A stretch of 64,000 nt of DNA from Hydnum rufescens UP504 (GCA_014904985.1 MU129019.1:91693-155692), one strand, 5' to 3'. Counted from the first letter of the stretch, positions 11,785 to 22,847 are shown. A program made the numbers and translations. The notes: a model not told the origin generated them from the letters alone.

Positions 11785-12350
11785 TAAAATGTGTTAACCA
11801 CTTTTGAGGTCATTCTGGATATCATTGACGATCATTTCAGCATCATTCCATTGTGGGCAAGCCCCCTCAAGCTCCGACACCTTTGTGTACATTATCACCT
11901 CTAAACTTAAGAAGGTCGAGGACTTAAACTGCTTTCATCAGTGAATTGGGAGAATTTGCCTTGCAAAATGAATTCCTGGCAATCTCAATCCTCGAGTTTG
12001 TATTCGCCCCGGAGAAGGGTTGCCCCTGGATAAGCACTTGAAGATGTAAAGAAGAGCCCCCAAAGACCCAGAGGCAGCATTCAGCTTCAGGGTAAAGTGG
12101 TATTGCCAGAGGTGCAACTATGATGCAGCAGCGGCTCGTCCTACTACAACCATCCAATACTGTAAGTAAGCCGTTCATTATCTAGAAGTCCGTTCTCAGA
12201 TTGAATCTGAAAACGTCAGTTGCGGCTGCAGGGTTCCAGCAGATATCCATCCGCAGTTTCCTAACCGCCCAGACCCGGGAGCTTTAGGTGAACCAGTCAT
12301 GTCCGGTCCCTGCACGATGTGCACCCTCATGAGCCGGAATCCAACAGACA
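11785..12350 (+). repeat. Repeat block B, copy 2
   Basis: Second copy of 8712-9283. It joins directly to block A at 12350, with the shared bases CACTA/AACTA at the junction. In the first locus A precedes B; here B precedes A, so the order is permuted. Confidence 0.85.
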
Positions 12351-12614
12351 CTAGATTTGGATTCAGAATAATATTTCCTTTAACCATGTAAATGCTTTGC
12401 ATAATAAAATGTCTTGTCTGCACTACAGTAAAGCATTGCAGAATTCTACAAGTTCCAAAGTTGATCTCAAATTGAGCTCAAACCCGACTCTTTTGCTATC
12501 AAATACTCTTTTGATCACTTTTTGATATCAAACATAATACAAGCCTATCAGGCACTATACAGATATCAAAATGACATACCTTTTAAGGCCCCTAAGACTG
12601 TCTGACCAGCCTGG
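12351..12614 (+). repeat. Repeat block A, copy 2
   Basis: Second copy of 8391-8656, including the final KDZ codons. It ends at CTGGACGG, the same right boundary as copy 1, and is followed without gap by the truncated 5' side of the gypsy element. Confidence 0.85.
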
Positions 12615-12620
12615 ACGGAC

Positions 12621-13184
12621 TTGACGAAACCCCCGCCTATGAACAAGGTTATTAGTACTGTTAAAACCCATCTTAAGCGAGATCTTTACCGTGTTGTTGA
12701 TGATGACGAAAGCCCGGAAGTCTTGAGCGAGACGGGCATATCGAGTTCCTCGGATTCGGATGTCGAGAAAGATACTAGTCGATCTAAGTCTAAGAAATGT
12801 TGTGTTAGACTTGAGTCAAAGGTCAAGAGAGAAGAACCTACCGTGAAGCTCCAACAGGAAGCTAAGCCCCAGGTGCAGGAGCCCAGGGACACATCAAAAT
12901 CGAATATCGACAACCTTGTCGATAAGATTGGCCATTTGATGATCACGATCGAGGCAGATAGGTCAACAAAGAGGCCTCCTAGGCCTTCTGGATCATCAAT
13001 AACATGTTTCATGTGCACAGAGAACAGGCACTCACTGAGGGACTGCCCGGAGACCAAAGCTTTTATTGTGAAGAAGATTTTGAAGTTTTCGCATGAAGGA
13101 CATCTCATGAAGTTTGATGGCTCGGATTTGCCTCGTGGGATGTGGATAAAGGAGGCATCGCCTGAGTTCTACAGGAACAGATAG
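12621..13184 (+). pseudogene. Gag C-terminal part with CCHC zinc knuckle
   Basis: The frame is open from the truncation point; the first ATG is at 12639. Acidic, Ser-rich sequence (SSSSDSDVEKD) is followed by a putative helix and then a canonical nucleic-acid-binding knuckle CFMCTENRHSLRDC (C-x2-C-x4-H-x4-C) near 13007-13048. The N-terminal capsid part is missing. A frameshift at about 13180 leads into the continuation SNVEEDGSPRYNSFNHEF in the next frame. Confidence 0.85.
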
Positions 13185-13315
13185 CGAACGCATCTAATGT
13201 TGAAGAGGATGGCTCACCAAGGTATAACTCCTTCAACCACGAGTTCATGATGTTTGGGGGTATGAGTACAATGTTTTCCTGGCTGAACGAGCGCAAAACT
13301 GAGGCCAGAAGAGAA

Positions 13316-14904
13316 CTGAGCCATATGACAAAGATGATCCGAAAGGAAAGCGACCTGAGCAATCCGAACAGCCTAATCGCGCCTATGTGGAAGTCCCTAG
13401 TAAAGATGCAAGTCAGCAAAAGACTTCATTGCCACAAGATAAGACACCTAGCTCATCCAAATGCAATGCCTGTGCATCAGATGAACAGAAAGGTTTACCT
13501 GAGTCTGTCAAGCAGCCCATAACCATCTTGAAGCGGGATAAAGCTCTTCCTGATGAAGATGTCGTGATGGGCGATGGGATGCCGACTAGTCCTCGAGTCC
13601 ACAACCCACCGAGTATGGACTTGCACAAGGAAAAAGAATCCAAGTCAAAAAGGAGGGTTAGACCTACCCTCGAAGATGTTGTCACAGTCCAAGAAAAGAA
13701 TGACATACCAAGAAAGCGAGCTTCACCCACATACCGATTTGCCAGCAAGTTACAAGAAGCTGTACATGTTGAAGATCTGTTCAAGTCTTTGATGGAGAAA
13801 CAAGTATCCGTTAGACTTGGCGATGTCCTTGGGTCTTCTTTTGAGCTGTGTAGGCGGCTGCAGATTGCTACTAAAACCCAGAGGGTGCCAGTCGCAGCAG
13901 AGGATCCACGAGTCAAGAACGTTGAGGTTTCGATTAGCTCAGCGGAGTATGGAATCAAACCACTTGATGCCAAAAAGGGACCTAAGCGCCCATATGTCAA
14001 TCGTCCTCCAAAAGACATACATACTATTGGTTTAATCCAAGTCAACTCTGATGACAAAACATCAGATGAATACCTTTCTGATGACACTGTATATACGTCG
14101 AATACCGATGAACAAGCTGAGGAATATTATAAAAGACAGCTTGAAATTGAACATGACCGAGTCTTCAATACGAAAAATTCGGATTATTCGTTTAGCCCGT
14201 CTTTCTTGGCTATGGTAACGGCTAAAATCCAAGGCACAATTATGGGTCGATCCTGTACAATGTTAATCGATAATGGAAGCAAGTTGAACATGATGGGACA
14301 GGCGACTCAAGTCAAATTGGAGCTCCCAATGGATCCTTCAGGAAAAGACTGGCATCTGCGCGGAGTTTCTGGCCACCAAGTTAATCTTGTTGGGCTTTGT
14401 CACAATGCTCCGGTACACGTTGGAGGAGTTCCACTCCACCACAATTTCTTTATAATGCCCGACAACATTGGGTCCAAAGAAGTAATTCTAGGACAACCTT
14501 GGTTATTCTCGTACTCAGCCAGAATTGATTACACTCACGGTTCTGGGATGAATCTCCAAATATGGCAAGACGGAGATCGAGACACTGGACGTTCCATTAA
14601 AGTAACGTTGCCAATAATGTCGGCACCTAGGAACGTCCTTCCTATCAAATTAGTCAGATGTCGAGCGAAGTCCGCTTCAAATAGCTGCTCTGCTGAAGTG
14701 GAATCCTTTGAAGAAATTCCGGAATTTCCTACGAACATATCTTCAATTTTGTCGGATATGGGAGGCAAGCTTATAAAGCTGAGGCCTGTTAACCACAATC
14801 CGGACATTCTTAATCAAGCTTTACACGCACCTGTCATTCTTGACACCCTCCAAACAGTGTATCATGTTCAAAACTTGATCCAGGACAACCAATTGGAGGC
14901 TTGA
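13316..14904 (+). pseudogene. Gag-Pol linker and aspartic protease domain
   Basis: The frame beginning at PYDKDDPKGKRPEQ (about 13322) continues through a Lys/Ser-rich linker into a retropepsin-like domain at about 14220-14560. The active-site motif is LIDNGSKLNMM. It is followed by HLRGVSGH, the flap-like NIGSKEVILGQPWL, and IDYTHGSGMNLQIW. The frame ends in TGA at 14902 but resumes in phase with LMKALINNG, so this stop is probably a point mutation. Confidence 0.85.
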
Positions 14905-16233
14905 TTAATGAAAGCCCTTATAAATAATGGTCTTTCATTTGCCCGTACAATAGGTCCGGCCGAGGAGATCGCAAGATATATCATGGGCAACCGGAAATAC
15001 AAACCTGTTGGAAAGAAAGTCCATCCGGTAGCATCGTATAATCCGGATTTTCACGCCTTGGTCTTCAATTCATTGAAACTTGGGGAATTTCCATCCCTGC
15101 CAACGAATCCTATCAAGCTAGAGGATATTCAATATACGGAACGAATAATGAAGGAACATCTGACCTATATTTTGGACAAGATTCCTATGGGTTTCCTAAC
15201 CAAACCGGAAACTGAGCTTATTGCTCACTTGATCATAACACATGGCGATGCCTTTGCATTTGAAGAACACGAAAGAGGAACCTGTAATACGGAATATTTT
15301 CCTCCATATGAAATGCCGACCGTACCTCATGAACCTTGGATGAGGAAAAACATAAGAATTTCTCTTGGTCGAATGGACGAGGTTTCGAAATTGCTCCAGG
15401 AACAGTTTGATAGTGGAAAGTATGAACGATCTGCTTCATCCTATCATTCAGCAATCTTTGCAGTCGAAAAGAAGTCGGGTTTCTTGCGACTGGTACATGA
15501 TCTACAGCCCCTAAATGCTGTGACTATCCATGACGCCAGTCTTCCACCTCATATCGACGAAATGATAGAACAATTCATGGGGCGAACCTGCTACTGTATT
15601 TGTGATCTTAAGAGCAGATATGACAGCTATTTATTGGCTGAGAAATCCCATGATTTAATGACCTTTCATGGATACACTCTGGGGCCACTTAGACTCACAA
15701 GATTGCCTCAAGGCTATACCAACTCTATGCAAGTCTTCTGTCGCACAACCTCACATATGATTGGATCTATGGCACCGGATTGTGCCAACGTCTTTGTAGA
15801 CGACTGTGCAGGAATGGGACCCCAGTCTGACTATGGCAACGTTCCAATTCCCGAGAATAAGCAAATTCATTGCTTTATTTTCGAGTTTGCCATGATGTTA
15901 CAGGAACTTCTAATACGAGTCAAGATTTCTGGTGCTACTATCATGGGCCAAAAGGCCATTATTGCTACACCCCAAATTGCGCTTCTTGGAGCTGTTGTCT
16001 CTAAAGAAGGAGCCCATGTATCGCATGAGATTAATGCCAAACTTCGAAAATGGCCCACCTGTGCCAATTCAACGGAAGTTCGAGGATTCCTCGGAACTGT
16101 TGGAGTCGTAAGACATTGGATTAAAGACTTTGCAATAATAGCAAAGCCTCTTATGTCATTAACTCGGAAAATGGCACCTAGCAAGTTTGCTTGGAGCCAG
16201 GAAGCACAGTGCTCCCTAGACGAGTTGAAATGA
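14905..16233 (+). pseudogene. Reverse transcriptase domain
   Basis: Contains the ordered RT motifs: ERSASSYHSAIFAVEKKSG, LRLVHDLQPLNAVTIHDASL, the first catalytic Asp in CICDLKSRYDSYLL, MTFHGYTLGPLRLTRLPQGY, and the catalytic pair in NVFVDDCAG near 15800. These are followed by GAVVSKEG, TEVRGFLGTVGVVRHWIKDF and PLMSLTRKM. All catalytic Asp residues are present. An in-phase TGA at 16231 (after LDELK) separates it from RNase H without a frame change. Confidence 0.9.
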
Positions 16234-16690
16234 CTAGCCACGATGGCTGTACCAATTAAGGCAATCGACTATGATCTTGCGCAAGCTGTCGTATCGAAAT
16301 CGCAACAAAGTGACGACTATGGCCTTGTTTCCATCACAGTGGACTCGTCTACTATGGGATGTGGCTGGGTAGTCAGCCAACAAGTCGATAACATTGATTA
16401 TCCGATTAATTTCGGATCACTTACCTTTAACAATACCGAGAGTCACTATTCACAGCCCAAATTGGAACTGTACAGGGTTTTTCGTGCTTTGAATGCCGAA
16501 CGATACAGACTACATGGAATCCATTTCTGCCTCATGCTAGACGCAAGCTACATAGCAAAGATGATCAACAATCCGGGCTTACCCAATGCGGCAATGACGA
16601 GATGGATCTCGTACATATTGCTTTTTGATTTTGAAGTGATGCATTTGCCTGCTTCAAAACATTGAGGCCCAGACGGTTTATCGCGACGTC
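16234..16690 (+). pseudogene. RNase H domain of Pol
   Basis: DSSTMGCGWVVSQQ carries the first acidic residue. Then come SHYSQPKLELYRVFRALNAE with the catalytic Glu, FCLMLDASYIAKMI with the next Asp, and RWISYILLFDFEVMHLPASK. TGA at 16663 interrupts the linker just before GPDGLSRR, which normally connects RNase H to the integrase spacer. Confidence 0.85.
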
Positions 16691-18253
16691 CACAAGCAGT
16701 CAAGATTCAGACGAATCTGAAGTAGAGTCTGATATTAGCGAGACTATCAAGCTGGTCAAGGTACCAAAAGACGACTTATCTGAAACCTCAGATACTGTGG
16801 AAGACCCGATCTTGCGATTTACGACCTTGAATCGATTATCAGGAGAAAGAAACTGTCTTGAAGTCGATTGGGTGCAACCCGATTGTGTGTCTAGCGAAAC
16901 TCTGGATGATGAATTCTCACTCGAAGCCTTTGAGGGCGAAGCATTCGTACCTGCTGAAGACGAGTCAACAAAGAAGTTAACTCATAAGCATAAGATCTAT
17001 GAGTACGACACTTCCGAATACTGGGATGAAATCCTGGCGTACCTTACGAGTCTAAAGCTTCCTGAGGATCGAAAGCGAAGGAACCACATAGCCAACCAGG
17101 CTAGGCACTTCTTTATTCTGGAACAAATGCTCTGGCGACGTAATGGTGACAAGCCGCCCTTCAAGTCATATTGAGCAAAGAGATCCATTCCAGGATTTGT
17201 TGAGACGCACATGACGAATCTGGACATCAAGGGCAAGACCTGACCTTTCGTAAAGTCCGAGACTCATACTGGTGGCCTAACATGTACAATTTTGTTGCTC
17301 AGTACTGCCTGACTTGCCATGAATGCCAAATGCGATCGACTTACAGGAATACGATTCCTATTCAACCGCAGTATACTCGTACATTGCTTAGGTGATTCGA
17401 TATGGACTCAGTCCATATGCCTAAAGGGAAACACAGGTTTAGATATGTTGTCAATCTTGTTGACAATCTTACTGGGTTTCTTGAGGCCACGAAGCTTAAA
17501 GCTTTATCGTCGGACAAGATTGCTGACTTTTTATTCAACATCATGTGTCGATACAGCTGCATTTTCCAGCTTACAATCGATAATGGATCTGAGTTCAAAG
17601 GAGCTGTTGAGGGCCTCATGCAGAAATATAAGGTACCTGTTGTTAAAATATCACCTTATAATCCTCAGGCAAATGGAAAATCCGAACGCGGACATGCCGT
17701 ATGGATTAACGCGCTATGGAAGATATCATCAATCCGAATCTACAATTGGCCCAACTATTTAGGCCATGCTATTTGGGCTGATAGGGTGATGGTCAAACAA
17801 AACACGGGATACACTCCCTACTATCTGCTGTATGGCCAGCACCCACTTATGCCCCACGATGTTAAAGACCACACTTTCCACTCTTTGGATTGGCCGTCTG
17901 TAAAAAGTACCGAAGACCTTCTTGCATTAAGGATTTTGCAGATCAGCAAATGAGATGATCTACTAGACAAGGCCATGTTAGCAAACGAAAACTCATGAAG
18001 GAAAGCTGCTGCTGCCTTCAATCAGAAACACGCAGTGCGAATGAGATCCGGGGAATATTGCCCAGGAGAATGGGTTATTGTTTATAACAAGGCCCTAGAT
18101 ACTCAGCATGGTCAAAAAGGAATGGCTAAATGGTACGGACCATTTATAATTGTTCAACAAAGGCTGTCTGGCACGTATATCGTACAACAACCCGATGGTG
18201 TCATCTTGTGCAAGCCAATAGCCTGGAAAATATTAAAGCTTTACCATTTTTGA
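16691..18253 (+). pseudogene. Integrase with acidic spacer
   Basis: The acidic linker (SDESEVESDISE) runs in one frame to about 17160. After a frame change come the HHCC zinc domain (AHDESGHQG and YCLTCHEC) and the DDE core: FDMDSVHMPK, then TIDNGSEF and, 34 residues after that Asp, NGKSERGH, so all three catalytic acids are kept. The C-terminal part resembles the usual GPF-type domain (MAKWYGPFIIVQQ). In-phase TGA codons lie at 17201, 17393, 17951, 17996 and 18251. Confidence 0.9.
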
Positions 18254-19909
18254 GAGAACATGGAACCTATCATTACAAAACCCGTATGGAATTATTATGA
18301 GGAAGATCTTGTGATATCCTCCGCAGCCAGACCAGGTGACTGACGCAGGCTTAGGCCTTGGGAGATAACAGATCCAGATGAACAAATCGAGTTCTGGAAG
18401 TCGAAATACGAGGCAGCCAAACGTCGCGCCTTAGGTTATGAACCTATAAAAGAAGAAGATGACGATCTAGACCTGTTTATTGAAGAAGAACAAGAGTTAT
18501 GGGATTACAGTGGCGGAAAGCTAAATGAGGAAAACGATCAGACCTGATTCCCAAATGGGATTAACTTCATACCTGAGCTGTTTAACTGGTTGCCTTGGGG
18601 CATGACATCAAAGCGTCTTTGTGCAAATCTTTGGTTAGGAACTCCATTGATGCATACAGAAGTATCAAGTTCTGTGAAATTGGAGCATTCCTATATCGAA
18701 GAACAAGAAGAAATGCGCTGACTATTTGGGAATAATGGGTTAACTGAGATCATAATGACGATTAGTGACTTAACAAACCCTGAATTCCTTACCTTTGACT
18801 GCAATATGGCAGAACGCATTCCACCCCGCTGTTTCAACTCGTACAGACCTAGTGAGAAGAAAGGGTCTTCGCATTGTCTTTCAGAACATACATCGGAGAA
18901 AGGCTCTGGTTTTGATAACTGGCATTCCCATCTGCCTCCGAGTAGGGGCATGGAAAAGCACTCAAGTAGGAACGCAGATAGACATTTGTCTAGTAAGAAG
19001 CCAGTTTCGAGATCCGATATGCCTGAACCCATTGGAAGGCCAGAATCTTCCGTTCTGACTGTGGATCATACCAAGCTTCTTGAAGCCTTGAAAGACTTGA
19101 GCAAAACCGGTGATATTAACCTCAGGTTGCCAAGTCTTCCTGAAGAAAGGCCTGAGAAGAGACCAGAAATAAGACCCGAGGCATCGACTGAGGACAGAAC
19201 TACCTCAGTTCAAATCATTAAACACGACCCATTTATTAGCGTATCCGACCAAGTCTTGAAAAATGTCGGAATTGTAGGATCTCGATTGGCATTCTATGAG
19301 AAGGAATGTCATGATCTCCAGGAAACATCCAAAGATGCATTGGAGATCCTGAATCGAGAACTTCTGCATGTGCATGAGGCAGCGGATGTTCTTACCAAAC
19401 GAATGGAAGACCTAATCAAAGACTTCAAAAGAACAACATCCACATTGTACAAACGATTTGACTCTATTAGCATTCAGCAAATGCACACAGTCGAGACGAC
19501 TCATGCATTAAAAGACATCCTATTAAGGATTCATACCGATTCCTTTTCAATGGAAGATTATTACCTCACAATCAATGAGTTATTTTGCAGGGCACTCACT
19601 TCGATGTCCATTAAAGTCGATAACAAGGACCCAAGGTTCCTGGCTTTGAAGGCTGAGATCCAGAGTGTTTTTCACCAATGGAACTCAATAATTCCAACCA
19701 CACTGAGTCACACCATTTGGATGGCCGAAATAGCGAACATCATTGGCCAGAAGAAGAAAGAACTGTGGAAGGAGCCAGATTTGGCAAACAGACCTACGCC
19801 ACTTGTGTTTAAACAACCAGAGGTCTTAGTCGAAGAACTGTCTTCCCAGTCGAATGAACAAGAATGAAGCGAACCTGTTGTCATCGGCAATGCCCCATCA
19901 GAGCTTTAA
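18254..19909 (+). pseudogene. Long 3' extension in phase with Pol, coiled-coil protein
   Basis: The integrase frame continues past TGA at 18251 for about 550 codons, broken only by TGA at 18341, 18545, 18719 and 19865, and ends at TAA 19907. The first part is acidic (EEDDDLDLFIEEEQELWDY). The longest uninterrupted stretch (18755-19867, 370 codons) is Pro/Glu-rich (PEERPEKRPEIRPEAS), then strongly helical (EILNRELLHVHEAADVL, KRMEDLIKDFKR), consistent with a coiled coil. No envelope-like membrane segment is seen. I do not recognise the family. One of the TGA codons, for example 18719 or 19865, could be a true terminator and the second part a separate ORF. Confidence 0.7.
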
Positions 19910-20434
19910 TCACATGACGGCGTATTGTACAATGAAAATATATTTTTGGATGCCTGTCGTGAGGGACCACGACTTAGCTGAGGCCTAATATGTTGGAGGG
20001 ATAAATCTCTACACCATAGAATCCTCATCCTTGGCCCATTTTCCCTACGAACAAATCAATTATATGTCACCACGCTCATTTAATTATATTGCCATTTGTT
20101 TATTCATGAAATCAATTGGATTCCTACCCTTTCCAACCCATAATATCACCTCATTCCTTTACCATGTCCACCAGTCAATTTATTGACTATCCACCGGACT
20201 TCAACAGTCCTCATCAAAAAGGGGCAGTTTATGCCCTACTTCAAGTCCATTTTCTTTGGACAAGGCAATTCAACTTGCCATCTTTCTTCAAGACTGGGTG
20301 ACTTGCCTGCTCTTCCAAGTCATCCTACTGCCTTAAGGGCAACAGATTGTGATTATGTAACGACGCGGACTGGGCCTAGTTCCAATTCTGGACTCGCAGA
20401 TTTGTCACATGATCCAGATAGGGGCTGCACTACT
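19910..20434. other. 3' flank of the gypsy element, no gene
   Basis: A purine-rich GTTGGAGGGATAAA near 19990 could be the polypurine tract that would precede a 3' LTR. AT-rich sequence follows. Without a second LTR copy this cannot be confirmed. No gene is seen. Confidence 0.35.
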
Positions 20435-20712
20435 CTGAAGGAGTATTTTTCGAATTTCTCTGTCAGTTTTGATCGGATCAACTCGAAATGACTGCGCCCA
20501 AAAAGATACGAATTGTACCTATCGAACAGTACCAAACACGAAATGAACAGATCAAAAATGCGGTCCCTGTAACAATATCTTGCCATGATTCATACTCTGA
20601 AGGAGTATTTTTCGAATTTCTCCGTCAGTTTTGATCGGATCGACTCGAAACGACCATTCCCTGAAGGCTGTTGAAAATGCGCATCGAACAGTACCAAGGG
20701 CAAAACGAGCGG
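20435..20712. repeat. Two tandem copies of a roughly 110-bp repeat
   Basis: CTGAAGGAGTATTTTTCGAA begins copies at about 20435 and 20597. Both continue through CAGTTTTGATCGGAT and then ATCGAACAGTACCAA. Read on the minus strand, this unit matches the tandem units at 24532-24960 (TTTGGTACTGTT..., ATCAAAACTGACAGAG), so the same family is present in inverted orientation 4 kb away. Confidence 0.75.
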
Positions 20713-21042
20713 ACGCGAACTCCATTTTTCACAAGACAACTCCCTCCCCATGACTCCCCCTTTGCTCCACCATTCAAAATAGCGAATTACTTCCGGCCCT
20801 CTTATGTCCGATGGAGAAGACCCTCAGGGCGACCTATTCCACTTTTTCTTAAGGGAACTTGTCCAGGTTTGAAGGAGGAATAGCATGTAATGTGTCAATC
20901 TCCTCTTTTATCTTGAAATTGGAATATCTCCATCAGTTTTGAAGATTTTAACTTGATTTCTTTTTCTCTGTGTGTCCCTTAAGTCCGAATTTTTCACTTT
21001 CTATTGAGTCGAAGTCTGGATTGTATATTAGGTGCAGCTAGC
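20713..21042 (+). repeat. LTR-like direct repeat, copy 1
   Basis: Begins GCGAACTCCATTTTTCACAA and shares ACTCCCCCTTTGCTCCACCA, CAGGGCGACCTATTCCA, the block around GGAGGAATAGCATGTAATGTG and a TTGTATATTAG end with 21379-21700. The arrangement (purine-rich block, then an AT-rich promoter-like end) resembles an LTR. Confidence 0.6.
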
Positions 21043-21378
21043 ACACAAATTCATTAGTTCTCCCCCTCCCTCCAGTTTGAAGCTCCTTGAACAGCTGCTG
21101 GTCCCTGGGTGATTTCTCACTACAAAAAGCGAATTCTAACTACACTTTGACTAAGGTCTCAAGAAGAGATTCTTAGGGTGTGGTAATTTGACTGAAAGAC
21201 ACATTCTCACTTAATTGCTTGGGCTTTGTTGGCTCACTGCAATTTCCCCTGTTCAAAAGACCTTCCCCCACTCAAACCTGAACATCCGGATTAGATCTGT
21301 GATCCCCTCTTTCATCCCTGGCTCAACATTGTGGACAGTAGTTGGATTGGTTTAATAACCATCCTGCTTACAACAGAC

Positions 21379-21700
21379 ACGAACTCCATTTTTCACAAGA
21401 CAACCCCTTCCTCATGACTCCCCCTTTGCTCCACCAACACAAATGTCAAATTGGTTCTGGCACTCTTAATTCCAATGCAAATGGCACTCAGGGCGACCTA
21501 TTCCACCTTTCCTTAAGGGAATCTATCCAGTTTCAAGGGAGGAATGCCTTGTAAAGTGTTTTTTTGTCTCTTTTTCACTTGATTCTTGAATATCTCTACC
21601 AGTTTTGAAGCTTTTGACTTCATTTCTTTTTCATTATGCTTCCCTTATCTCCACTTTTCTTCCAGAATTTTTAATTGTGGTCTGGAATGTATATAAAGGG
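21379..21700 (+). repeat. LTR-like direct repeat, copy 2
   Basis: Partner of 20713-21042, about 75-80 percent similar by eye. It carries a TATA-like ATGTATATAAAGGGGAGGG at its end. The roughly 340 bases between the copies hold no retroelement protein, so this is either two solo LTRs or a collapsed element. Confidence 0.6.
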
Positions 21701-21809
21701 GAGGGGGCATGTAAATATTTGGTTTTTTTCCCCCTATCACAGTCTGAGGCACTGAAGTATTGCTGCTGTCTGGAGGAGATTTCCCACTTGTCGAGACTGT
21801 GTACAGCTA

Positions 21810-22475
21810 TGGTTGCCACAGTCAGGTTTTGGTCAGGTTTTGCCCAATTTGGGCAAAACCTAAACCTGACCAGGTTCCAAAATCACCCATGAGGGCAAAA
21901 CCTGAACCTGACCTGAGGTTTGGTCTCATTCAGGTCAGGTTCAGGTTTAAACCTGGTTTAAACCTGAAACCTGAGGTATGAGGGAAGCCAACATTTTCAA
22001 GGGGTACTACAGAATATCTACACCCTCTCCTCAAGTCTCTGCCTCTGCCACTCCCTTTACACCCTGCTTTAGATCCACATCTCCTTCCTAGCCCCCTTTC
22101 ACTTCAATTTACTGCTCACACATCTTCTGGAGATGGTATTTAGTCACTCCATTCTGTCATGTGACTTGTGACCTGCACCAATTACCTCATTTGATGGCCA
22201 AGTCATGTGACTTATGACTCCAGAACTATAGTCACATGTGTAAATTGCCAGATTTGGTGGCAGAATAGTGGTGAATTTACATGGAATGGAAGCTACACCC
22301 TACCTTTCAGGTTCAGGTTTAAACCTGGTTTGAGACCAGTTTTTGGATTCAGGGCAAGGGCAAAACCTGAACCTGACCTGAAGAAAATAAAACGAAACCT
22401 GACCCCAATGGAACCTGACCTGGGTCAGGTTCAGGTTTAAACTCAGGTTCCACAGGTTTAAACCTGAACCACAGC
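21810..22475. repeat. CAGGTT/AACCTG satellite with GTTTAAAC palindromes
   Basis: Two clusters (21826-21976 and 22306-22475) consist of runs of CAGGTTCAGG, GGGCAAAACCTGAACCTGAC and the self-complementary AGGTTTAAACCT. Each cluster can fold on itself because both orientations of the hexamer alternate. Any coding reading gives Arg/Phe/Lys/Pro periodicity and is an artefact of the repeat. The DNA between (22000-22300) has no gene. Confidence 0.85.
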
Positions 22476-22789
22476 ATCCATATGTACAGCCGCATTAAGA
22501 CTGAATAGTCAAGAGGACAACTTCAGGGTGTGGCCTTGACATCTTATTTTGTGACACTGATCTATTCCCTTGAGCAACCACTGTTCATTGGGATTTTCTA
22601 TTAACCAGAAAGACCTTCATTTCCCCGGACCTGAATATTCAAATTGTCCCTGTGGCTCCTTTCTTTTGTCCTCTCCTCAACGATGTGGACAGTAGTTGGA
22701 TTGGTTTAATAACCAACCTGCTTACACTGGTGTTGAATTTCGCAACTATGCAGCCACACCCTGCAACAGAAAGGCAACCACACAACCAC

Positions 22790-22847
22790 GACACAACAGC
22801 AACAGCAACAACAGCAACAGCAGCAGCAACAGCAGCAACAGCAGCCC
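22790..22847 (+). repeat. CAG/CAA microsatellite
   Basis: About 18 consecutive CAA or CAG triplets, starting at CACAACAGCAACAGCAACAA. It lies in an untranslatable context, so a polyglutamine protein is not supported. Confidence 0.9.

Larger units (their letters stand above)
12615..19909 (+). mobile_element. Ty3/gypsy retrotransposon, 5'-truncated and decayed
   Basis: The domain order is Gag (zinc knuckle), protease, reverse transcriptase, RNase H, integrase, as in Ty3/gypsy elements, followed by a long in-frame 3' extension. The reading frame changes near 13180, 13316, 16690 and 17160, and twelve in-phase TGA codons interrupt it; no in-phase TAA or TAG occurs until TAA at 19907. The left side begins abruptly inside gag at the end of repeat block A, and no flanking LTR pair was found. 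CG dinucleotides are still common here, so the copy is younger than the CpG-poor mosaic at 22-27 kb. Confidence 0.9.
21322..22726. repeat. A 50-bp direct repeat bracketing 21.3-22.7 kb
   Basis: CTCAACATTGTGGACAGTAG... at 21322-21372 and CTCAACGATGTGGACAGTAG... at 22676-22726 match through GGTTTAATAACC and CTGCTTACA with only a few differences. The repeat encloses LTR-like copy 2 and the GTTTAAAC palindromes. Confidence 0.8.

Noticed and set aside
14269..14290. Loss of the protease active site because it reads DNG instead of DSG/DTG
   Set aside because: DNGS-type sites are usual in this kind of basidiomycete gypsy element as far as I recall, so it is not evidence of inactivation.
21760..22440. 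Arg/Phe/Lys/Pro-rich frames
   Set aside because: Artefacts of the CAGGTT satellite.
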